12,257 nt of DNA from Acidobacteriaceae bacterium (GTDB lineage: Bacteria > Acidobacteriota > Terriglobia > Terriglobales > Acidobacteriaceae). The position numbers and the translations under genes are program-made. The notes under the pieces were generated by a model, which ran no database searches, had not been told where the DNA came from, and worked only from the letters and a program-made list of their open reading frames with translations. The stretch covers positions 1 through 12,257 of the forward strand of contig DAHUXF010000043.1 of NCBI GenBank assembly GCA_027307295.1, written 5' to 3'. Below are positions 7,037 through 12,257 of the stretch, one piece after another (the stretch's first letter is position 1; each line of letters starts with the position of its first letter).

Positions 7037-7396
7037 ATGTCAGAAGAGGCAAGAACGGGGAAAAGATTTCCGCTGGAACTGCCCATTAAAATCCACGGCA
7101 AAAGCGGTGATGACAGCGCCACCACCGGCAATATGAGCGCGGCGGGCGTTTACATAATGGCCGATCTTGATCTTGCTGTTGGCTCAAACATTGAGTTTGA
7201 CATCACCTTGCCGGCCAAAGTACTGGGAACGCCGGGCGATGTAGAAGTCCATTGCACCGGACGCGTGGTACGCAAGGATGCAGGCGCTACAGCCGGCGCC
7301 ACAGCAAATTCCGGCAAAAAAAAGAAGGCCAAGAACGGCGTGGCTTGTGTGATTGACCAGTACAAATTCATCCGCAAGAACAAAGGGGCCAAGTAA
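7037..7396 (+). CDS. PilZ domain protein (c-di-GMP binding)
   Basis: PilZ domains bind the second messenger c-di-GMP and change a partner's activity. Both ligand motifs are present and intact: RxxxR as R6-TGK-R10, and NxSxxG as N32, S34, G37, with normal spacing. The beta-barrel strands follow (SNIEFDITLP, VEVHCTGRVVR). At 119 residues it is a single-domain protein without an effector, so it should act through a partner. Odd feature: residues about 81-100 form an Ala/Gly/Thr-rich then Lys-rich loop (K94-K97) inserted before the last strand (NGVACVIDQYKFI). The ATG at 7037 is preceded by GAGGAG at 7026-7031. The stop is immediately followed by the ATG of the NarL-type regulator, so the two are almost certainly one transcript. 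Confidence 0.92.
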   Translation: MSEEARTGKRFPLELPIKIHGKSGDDSATTGNMSAAGVYIMADLDLAVGSNIEFDITLPAKVLGTPGDVEVHCTGRVVRKDAGATAGATANSGKKKKAKNGVACVIDQYKFIRKNKGAK

Positions 7397-8053
7397 ATGC
7401 TGAAGATCATATTGGCTGATAACCAGGCAATCTTCCGCACCGGCGCGGCCAAGGTTTTGGCCGTGGAAGACGATTTGCGGATTGTGGCGCAGGCTGAAAA
7501 CACGGAAAAGATGATGATGGCCCTGGAAAAATTCCATGCCACCGTCATGATCTTTGGAGTGGAGACCCATCCCAGCCTGCCAACCGTGGTGGAGACCGCA
7601 AGAAAGTTTAAGACCAAGCTGGTGGCCATTGCGGAAACCGGCCAGGACTCACGCCACTACCTAGCCAACGGCGTGCATGGCGTGATCTACCGCAACGTGA
7701 GCGGTGAATCACTGGTGCAGTGCGTGCGCAAGGTCAGCAAGGGTGAGACCTGGGTGCAGGACACGCAAGAGAGCAAAGAAACCGCGGAGAATGATCTGGT
7801 GGGCGCGCGCGTGCGTGACCGCCTGACGGCCAAAGAACTGAAGATCGTTGCCCTCATTGTCCAGGGATATAAAAACAAAGAAATCGCCACGCAACTGGGC
7901 ACCACCGAGCAGGTCATCAAGAATTATCTGCGCAATGTTTATGACAAGATCGGCGTGTCAGACCGGTTGGAACTGGCGCTGTTTACCATCCATCACCGCA
8001 TTCTGGCGGAAGCTGCGGCTACCTCGGTGGCAACAGCAACGCCGACCCGCTAA
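7397..8053 (+). CDS. NarL/LuxR-type DNA-binding regulator with an aspartate-less (pseudo) receiver
   Basis: This 218-residue protein has a receiver-like domain at about 1-118 and a LuxR-type HTH at about 142-197 (RLTAKELKIVALIVQGYKNK, EIATQLGTTEQVIKNYLRNV). The HTH looks intact. Aligning the receiver by eye to NarL, without gaps up to the acceptor site (IILADNQAIFRTG against ILLIDDHPMLRTG), shows most active-site residues changed: the second acidic residue is N9, the phosphoacceptor position is G54 (VMIFG where NarL has LILLD), the conserved Ser/Thr is A79, and the conserved Lys is R99. Only D8 remains, so phosphorylation by a histidine kinase is unlikely. The ATG directly follows the PilZ stop; AAAGGGG at 7382-7388 can serve as ribosome site. 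The cofactor or partner controlling it is unknown; the PilZ protein is the obvious candidate. Confidence 0.9.
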   Translation: MLKIILADNQAIFRTGAAKVLAVEDDLRIVAQAENTEKMMMALEKFHATVMIFGVETHPSLPTVVETARKFKTKLVAIAETGQDSRHYLANGVHGVIYRNVSGESLVQCVRKVSKGETWVQDTQESKETAENDLVGARVRDRLTAKELKIVALIVQGYKNKEIATQLGTTEQVIKNYLRNVYDKIGVSDRLELALFTIHHRILAEAAATSVATATPTR

Positions 8054-8182
8054 GGTTCTGGAGTAGTGGTTCAATTGCTCATTGCACGGGGGAGCGCCAG
8101 TAGATAGCTAGGACGGCGCCGTAACCGTGTAGGCACACAAGTGCGCTGGAAGACATGCTTTGATAAAAGTTCGTGGCTGGAC

Positions 8183-8220
8183 TGTCGAAAGATTCGCGCT
8201 TTTCGCGTTGATTCGCGGCC
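8183..8220 (-). repeat. Degenerate intergenic repeat, copy 2 (inverted relative to copy 1)
   Basis: On the minus strand this reads GGCCGCGAATCAACGCG followed by AAAAGCGCGAATC, matching copy 1 at 5376-5413 in 34 of 38 positions. The flank further up the minus strand (GCCGCAAATC, plus strand around 8231-8243) resembles the GCCGCAGATT flank of copy 1. It lies between two convergent genes. The first 17 bases are identical between copies and the differences cluster in the second half. Confidence 0.75.
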
Positions 8221-8273
8221 ACTCCCGGTCCTGATTTGCGGCAAAGAAAGCGCGCCCAACTCAGGGGACCCGG

Positions 8274-8645
8274 CTAGTGGGACGTAGCCCGTTCGCTGCT
8301 CTTCAGCAACTCATTCACAATCGTCACCAACTCTTCCGGGTTGACCGGCTTTTCCAGATAAAGACCAGCCAATGGCTCGGCTGCCTGGAACGCCTCCGCC
8401 ACGTAACCGGAAACCACCACCACAGGCATGCTGCTGTTGTTCTTTGCGGCCTGCACAACGGCGCGGCCGTTTGCATCTCCCAGCCGCCAGTCTGTCACTA
8501 CCGCATCGTAGGTATTGCTCTGGAGTTTCTCCATGGCATCGCGGGCAGATGTGGAGGCGGTCACCGTATGTCCCGCTGCTTCCAGGATGGCGCACTTCAG
8601 GGTAACAACGTGGGGTTCATCGTCGACGCAAAGGATCCTGGCCAT
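8274..8645 (-). CDS. Stand-alone response regulator receiver protein (CheY-like)
   Basis: This 123-residue protein is a receiver domain with no output domain. All phosphorylation residues are present: D8 and D9 (acidic pair), D52 (acceptor, in AVVTDWRLGD), S79 (VVVVSGY) and K99 (YLEKPVNPEELV). It should therefore accept phosphate from a histidine kinase and act by protein contact or in a relay. No kinase is in the window. The start is ATG at 8645; an AAGGA lies about 12 bases upstream, rather far. It is convergent with the pseudo-receiver regulator. The tail after about 115 is a short basic extension (KSSERATSH). Confidence 0.92.
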   Translation of the reverse strand: MARILCVDDEPHVVTLKCAILEAAGHTVTASTSARDAMEKLQSNTYDAVVTDWRLGDANGRAVVQAAKNNSSMPVVVVSGYVAEAFQAAEPLAGLYLEKPVNPEELVTIVNELLKSSERATSH

Positions 8646-8743
8646 AATTTGGGGCGTCCTTCATCCTGGCGCGCCTTACGAGTTGCTGCGCGTCTTCAGA
8701 GAATATGAGCTGCGGCACAAGGAGCAGCTACATAAGATGCCTT

Positions 8744-8773
8744 ATTTTCAGACACGCGCGATACGGAAGTCAA
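8744..8773 (-). promoter_or_regulatory. Candidate promoter for the stand-alone receiver gene
   Basis: On the minus strand, TTGACT (8773-8768) and GAAAAT (8749-8744) are separated by 18 bases, matching sigma70 consensus in 5 and 4 of 6 positions. It lies about 100 bases before the start codon. Location and match are reasonable, but there is no experimental support. Confidence 0.35.
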
Positions 8774-8857
8774 ATAATCACTGTAATTCTCTCTGATTTT
8801 ATTTACTCCTTGGTTGCTGGCTGACTAACTCCGTTCCGGAGCCCCCAGCGGACCTTC

Positions 8858-8891
8858 CGGCCACTGCCCCTGGGACTGCCGGCGGTGGCCG
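8858..8891 (-). terminator. Strong GC hairpin after the outer-membrane protein gene
   Basis: CGGCCACTGCC (8858-8868) pairs with GGCGGTGGCCG (8881-8891): 11 pairs including one G-T wobble, with a 12-base loop. It begins 19 bases after the stop of the minus-strand gene at 8910. On that strand the T-run (TTTTTT) lies before the hairpin rather than after it, so this is not a standard intrinsic terminator; it may stabilise the 3' end or act with Rho. Confidence 0.4.
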
Positions 8892-8909
8892 AGAAGTCAA
8901 AAAAGGACC

Positions 8910-9536
8910 TTAGAACCGCCAGACTAAGCCCACGGAAGGTTGCGCCATGTGGGTGAAGTTGTCCGATGCCAAACCGGGAATCTGGAAGTCTGGAATCTTG
9001 TACACGTAGCCGCGGTATTCGGCTCGCAACGCAACGTGTGGTGAAAGGTCAAAATCCAGGCCGCCTCCGTAAACAAAGGCTGCTTTGGTCTGGTTGTTGC
9101 CGGTGTTATTGCCCACGCCGACGAACGAGTTATTGATGGAGTTGGTGGGGCGGAAAAAGAGACCGCCGATTCCAGCCATCCCGTAAGGCCTGATTTTGCC
9201 GTGCGTGGGTGCGGTGAATACGGCCTCTCCTGTCAATTGATGAACGTTGGCTTGAATGTCGGTTTCGCCGAAGACCGGATCAAAGTACTTTTGCGTGTTG
9301 CGCGTATAGCCATAGTCGCCCTGCACCGCCAGCCATGAATTCAGGTGAACACGGTAGCCAAAAAGGAATCCGCCACTTTCTGTGGCGTGATGCGGAATAG
9401 CAATGTTGTCTGAATTCTTGGGGATGTTGGCGGTCCCTTGAATGCTCACTTCTGACTTTAATAAATCCTGGGCCGTGGCCAGGGTGCTAAAAAGACAAAG
9501 AACAACAACGGCAGATAAAACAGAGCATCTCCTCAT
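8910..9536 (-). CDS. Small outer-membrane beta-barrel protein
   Basis: This 208-residue protein has a signal peptide at 1-22 (MRRC, hydrophobic core, ATA before QD). The remainder has alternating beta strands: GGFLFGYRVHLNSWLAVQGDYGY, IRPYGMAGIGGLFF, AAFVYGGGLDFDLSPHVALRAEYRGY. It ends SVGLVWRF, the terminal Phe being the usual outer-membrane assembly signal. This fits the OmpA-type beta-barrel superfamily with about eight strands and no periplasmic domain. I chose ATG 9536 over the upstream start at 9620 because the latter would bury the signal peptide; GGAG lies 11 bases before 9536. The role (structural or adhesive) cannot be deduced. It appears to be a single gene, separated from rocA by about 350 bases. 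Confidence 0.88.
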   Translation of the reverse strand: MRRCSVLSAVVVLCLFSTLATAQDLLKSEVSIQGTANIPKNSDNIAIPHHATESGGFLFGYRVHLNSWLAVQGDYGYTRNTQKYFDPVFGETDIQANVHQLTGEAVFTAPTHGKIRPYGMAGIGGLFFRPTNSINNSFVGVGNNTGNNQTKAAFVYGGGLDFDLSPHVALRAEYRGYVYKIPDFQIPGLASDNFTHMAQPSVGLVWRF

Positions 9537-9884
9537 TGTGTTAAAAACTCCAGTTAAGAAATTTGGATCAATGCTTGGTATGACGCAGGTAACAACCCTA
9601 TCGGCGCAGCAAAGTCCCACAACTTAAACATTCTTAACTCTGGGGTGATTAGGGTTAGTTACTTTTCGCAGCAGAAGGAAGAGAGGAGGGACGAATACAA
9701 AAAAACCTCAGCCGGAATGACGCAAGACTGTTGAGCCATTTTTTATTGAGGTTAATGCGCCAGCGCGGACCAAAGGCAGCCAACGTATCGCACTTGGGCT
9801 GTCATTGGTGCCGCGCCTATGGCGCGCATCAATTAAGAAGCGCATGAGATGCTGATTGCAACATCAAGCCAGAGCAAATGCGAA
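9537..9884. other. Intergenic region between the outer-membrane protein gene and rocA
   Basis: This 348-base gap holds the leader and promoter of the 8910-9536 gene and the 3' region of rocA. Two interleaved inverted pairs lie in the leader: AGTTAAGAA (9552-9560) with TTCTTAACT (9631-9639), and GTAACAACCCTA (9589-9600) with TAGGGTTAGTTAC (9650-9662, one extra base). A candidate rocA terminator is listed separately. No clear promoter boxes and no believable small gene are seen. Confidence 0.6.
9699..9753 (-). terminator. Possible intrinsic terminator for rocA
   Basis: On the minus strand AACCTCA (9753-9747) can pair with TGAGGTT (9710-9704), and the 3' arm runs into seven T in all (9705-9699). 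The loop of 36 bases is long and the arm is 132 bases past the rocA stop, so the call is weak. Confidence 0.3.
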
Positions 9885-11504
9885 TTATTTTTTGCTGCCT
9901 GACGCAACATCCCCAATTTTCTCTGCCACCGATTTGGCCTGCGTGAAGAGCAGGAGATAATCCGGTCCGCCGGCTTTTGAGTCGGTGCCTGACATGTTGA
10001 ATCCACCAAACGGATGCGCGCCCACCATGGCCCCGGTGCATTTGCGGTTGAAATAGAGATTGCCGGCATGAAAATCCGTGCGCGCCCGTTCCAGCTTTTC
10101 GCGCGAAGTGGAATACACTGCGCCGGTCAGCCCGAACTCAGTGTTATTGGCGATCTCCAGCGCATGATCAAAATTGCGCGACTTGATGACCGCCAGCACC
10201 GGACCAAAGATTTCTTCCTGCGCAATGCGCGCCGTGGGAGCAACGTCAGCAATGACGGTGGGCTGAATGAAATAGCCCTCGCCTGCTTCTTTTGCCGGAC
10301 CGCCGCCGTGAATCAGCCGCCCTTCCTTTTTGCCGGCCTCAATGTAATTGAGGATCGTCTTCATGGCTTTTTCACTGATCACGGGCCCCATCGGATTATT
10401 CTCTGCGGGTTCGCCGACCTTAATTTTGCTGACGCGTTCTTTGAGCCGCTCCAGAAAGACATCGTAGATTTTTTCATCCACAATGGCCCGCGAGCAGGCC
10501 GAGCACTTCTGTCCCTGGAATCCGAAGGCTGACTGCGCCACGCCTTCCACGGCAGCGTCCAGATTGGCGTCGGCATCTACGATGATGGAATCTTTTCCGC
10601 CCATCTCCAGGATGGTGCGCTTGATCCACTTCTGGCCGGGCCGCGGGACCGCTGCCCGCTGGTTAATGTCCAACCCAACTTCCTTCGATCCGGTAAATGC
10701 AATAAACCGCGTCAAGGGATGCTCCACCAGACCGGAGCCAAAGCTGGGACCCGATCCGGGGCAGAAGTTGACCACGCCATCCGGCAGGCCAGCTTCCTGC
10801 AGGGCTTCAAAAAACTTCATGGCAATGGTGGGAGAATCATGTGAAGGCTTCACCACCACGGTATTGCCGCAGACAATTGCGGCCATCGTCATGCCGGCCA
10901 TGATGGCGCAAGGGAAATTCCACGGTGGTATGACCGCGCAGACGCCCAGAGTACTGTACATCAGCGTGTCCCGCTCGCCTGGCAGTTGTGCGGGAGTTTC
11001 CGCGCGGGCCAGGCGCAGGGCCTCGCGCGCGTAGAACTCGGCAAAGTCGATGGTTTCGGCAAGGTCGGCATCGGCTTCAGCCCAGTTCTTGCCGACTTCA
11101 TAGACCATCCATGCGCTGAACTCAAACTTGCGCTCGCGCAGAATGCTGGCTGTGACGTGCAGAAGGGATGCGCGCTGCTCCACGGTGGTGCGTTTCCAGC
11201 TCTCAAACGCCTCAGCGGCGGCGCGGACCGCCGGCTCAACATGCTCGCGGTCAGCGTTCTGGAATACGCCGACGATTTCCGAAGGGCGGGCCGGATTAAG
11301 GCTCTTGATCTTCTCCTTTGTCTTGATCAGGCGGTTCCCGATCACCATGTCATACTCGCGGCCCAGCTCTGCCCGCACCTTGCTCAGCGCGGCACGCATG
11401 TGGCGTGCATTCTCCACGTTGCTGAAATCGGTGAGCGGCTCATTTTTGAAGGGAGTGGTCGGAACACGCAGCGTTGGTCGAGAAGTCTCAAGTACGGTCG
11501 CCAT
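9885..11504 (-). CDS. rocA: 1-pyrroline-5-carboxylate dehydrogenase (L-glutamate gamma-semialdehyde dehydrogenase), RocA type
   Basis: This cytoplasmic enzyme oxidises glutamate gamma-semialdehyde (in equilibrium with pyrroline-5-carboxylate) to glutamate with NAD, the last step of proline and arginine breakdown. The 539 residues cover a full aldehyde dehydrogenase: PPWNFP with oxyanion Asn at N196, VVKPS with cofactor Lys at K219, FTGSKEVG (270-277) in the Rossmann fold, catalytic Glu E300 in LEMGGKD, and catalytic Cys C334 in GQKCSACSR. The N-terminus (FKNEPLTDFSNVEN, then LGREYDMVIGNRLI) resembles Bacillus RocA rather than the bifunctional PutA. It is slightly longer than the usual ~515 residues, mainly at the ends. 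ATG 11504 is preceded by AAAGGAAA. It appears monocistronic; no proline dehydrogenase gene is in the window. Confidence 0.93.
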   Translation of the reverse strand: MATVLETSRPTLRVPTTPFKNEPLTDFSNVENARHMRAALSKVRAELGREYDMVIGNRLIKTKEKIKSLNPARPSEIVGVFQNADREHVEPAVRAAAEAFESWKRTTVEQRASLLHVTASILRERKFEFSAWMVYEVGKNWAEADADLAETIDFAEFYAREALRLARAETPAQLPGERDTLMYSTLGVCAVIPPWNFPCAIMAGMTMAAIVCGNTVVVKPSHDSPTIAMKFFEALQEAGLPDGVVNFCPGSGPSFGSGLVEHPLTRFIAFTGSKEVGLDINQRAAVPRPGQKWIKRTILEMGGKDSIIVDADANLDAAVEGVAQSAFGFQGQKCSACSRAIVDEKIYDVFLERLKERVSKIKVGEPAENNPMGPVISEKAMKTILNYIEAGKKEGRLIHGGGPAKEAGEGYFIQPTVIADVAPTARIAQEEIFGPVLAVIKSRNFDHALEIANNTEFGLTGAVYSTSREKLERARTDFHAGNLYFNRKCTGAMVGAHPFGGFNMSGTDSKAGGPDYLLLFTQAKSVAEKIGDVASGSKK

Positions 11505-11824
11505 AATGATTTCCTTTGTGTGCTCAGGGCTGAGCGAAAGATGTAACAGAACCTTTTATTTTACCTTGTTGCCGCGTATTCGCCCATCACTGCCGGGCAA
11601 GAATTCACAACGCTGCCGCTGATGGCCACCGGAGAAATAATTTACCGCAAAGAAAGCCAAGGGTGCAGGGGAGCACAACCTACTGCTGATAGCGGATGGC
11701 GTAGCCTGTTTCAAGTTGGTGCACGTGGGCTGGTGCCTGTGAACTGATCCGTGTGGGATCTGTTTTTGATCCCCGGTGAGCTGGGTTCCCTTTTTTGCTA
11801 CAATCGCCAGCCGGAAAAAAATGC
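11505..11824. other. Divergent intergenic region between rocA and the DinB-like gene
   Basis: The 320 bases hold two notable things. First, two competing hairpins share one arm: GATCC (11746-11750) with GGATC (11756-11760), and GGGATC (11755-11760) with GATCCC (11768-11773). Second, TACAAT at 11799-11804 is a good -10 box for the DinB-like gene, although no -35 box is seen at 16-18 bases; it would give a leader of only about 14 bases. An 11-base string GCAAAGAAAGC (11647-11657) also occurs at 8241-8251 next to repeat copy 2. No believable small gene is seen. Confidence 0.55.
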
Positions 11825-12257
11825 ATGCACAACCTGAATTCCACGCTCTCCCATGATTTCGTCCGCTATTACGAGCGGGCCTCGCACAAGATTCACGTGC
11901 TGGTTGCGCCATTTTCTGATGATCAGATATGGACCAAGCCTTATCCTTACGGCAACAGCATGGGGCACCTGATTCTGCACCTGATTGGCAATTTGAATTA
12001 CTACATAGGAACGGAGATCGCGGGCACCGGCTACGTGCGTAACCGTCCGCAGGAGTTTTCTGACCCAGCACGCTATCCAAAGAGCGCCCTGCTCAATCGC
12101 CTGGACGCCACGATTGACATGGTGTCCGCCACATTAAAGAAACAGTCGGAAGCAGACTGGCTGGCTTTCCGCGAGAAGTTCCTGCACGAATACGAGAACC
12201 TGGACGTGATCTGCGAGCAGGTGACCATCCGCGAGCGGGAAATAGGCCGTTTCAGCC
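11825..12257 (+). CDS. DinB-superfamily protein (partial, C-terminus off right edge)
   Basis: The frame is open for 144 codons from ATG 11825 to the window edge. DinB/DfsB-type proteins are four-helix bundles that often bind a metal through three His; many are thiol-dependent transferases or of unknown function. Visible here are the first helix (LSHDFVRYYERASHKIHVLV), the typical FSDDQIWTKP stretch, and GNSMGHLILHLIGNLNYYIG with H48 as the likely first metal ligand. Another helix follows (SALLNRLDATIDMVSATLKK). The remaining ligands would lie beyond or near the edge, so metal binding cannot be judged. Another ATG at 11821 is out of frame and stops after eleven codons. The ribosome site is weak (GGAA). 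It is divergent from rocA. Confidence 0.8.
   Translation, partial: MHNLNSTLSHDFVRYYERASHKIHVLVAPFSDDQIWTKPYPYGNSMGHLILHLIGNLNYYIGTEIAGTGYVRNRPQEFSDPARYPKSALLNRLDATIDMVSATLKKQSEADWLAFREKFLHEYENLDVICEQVTIREREIGRFS

Noticed and set aside
5376..8220. The inverted repeat copies as ends of a 2.8-kb mobile element
   Set aside because: No transposase or target-site duplication; the genes between them look like ordinary chromosomal envelope and signalling genes, and the copies are degenerate intergenic relics.
8071..8259. 62-codon open frame on the minus strand
   Set aside because: It translates repeat copy 2 (GRESTRKARIF, nearly the same peptide as copy 1 gives), has no ribosome site and is best explained as repeat.
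9833..10069. Short minus-strand open frames at the end of rocA
   Set aside because: Alternative frames of the rocA 3' end, where the enzyme's own C-terminus (HPFGGFNMSGTDSKAGGPDY) is clear.
1..12257. CRISPR array, tRNA or rRNA genes
   Set aside because: No regularly spaced direct repeats of 23-40 bases, no cloverleaf with a TTCRA arm, and no conserved rRNA segment were seen by eye.

Overview
The window looks like ordinary chromosome from an Acidobacteriota bacterium, most likely class Terriglobia (Koribacter/Sulfotelmatobacter-like). This is an inference from three things: a very large TonB-dependent receptor with an N-terminal carboxypeptidase-regulatory-like domain, a type expanded in that phylum; the moderate G+C and codon use; and relics of short degenerate intergenic repeats of a style I remember from soil bacteria. 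No rRNA, tRNA, CRISPR array, transposase or prophage module was recognised.

Layout. 1-2625 (minus) is the N-terminal 875 residues of an Oar-like TonB-dependent receptor that runs off the left edge. After a 381-base divergent gap, 3007-5317 (plus) holds a two-gene unit, lemA followed by a DUF2207 membrane protein with a Gly-rich tail. A 414-base gap (5318-5731) is packed with repeat relics: a degenerate 'CGCGAAT'-type repeat, three tandem octamers and a perfect 18-base tandem duplication. 5732-6832 (plus) is a tightly overlapping three-gene unit of small membrane proteins: a DUF883-like protein, a YqjE/holin-superfamily-like protein and a DUF3618-like protein. It resembles the proteobacterial yqjD-yqjE arrangement.

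7037-8053 (plus) is a two-gene signalling unit. A PilZ protein with intact c-di-GMP-binding motifs is followed, with no gap, by a NarL-type regulator whose receiver has lost the phosphoacceptor Asp and other catalytic residues while its HTH is intact. A second copy of the degenerate repeat, inverted, lies at 8183-8220. 8274-8645 (minus) is a stand-alone receiver with all phosphorylation residues present, convergent with the PilZ unit. 8910-9536 (minus) is a small outer-membrane beta-barrel protein. 9885-11504 (minus) is a RocA-type 1-pyrroline-5-carboxylate dehydrogenase (proline/arginine catabolism). 11825 to the right edge (plus) is the start of a DinB-superfamily protein.

How they fit together: most genes are independent envelope or housekeeping functions. 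The most interesting unit is PilZ plus the aspartate-less NarL-type regulator, which suggests transcription control by something other than phosphorylation, possibly c-di-GMP sensed by the PilZ partner. The repeat relics are the most interesting non-coding signal. I found no clear evidence of an entirely new multi-gene system; the PilZ/pseudo-receiver pair is the best candidate.
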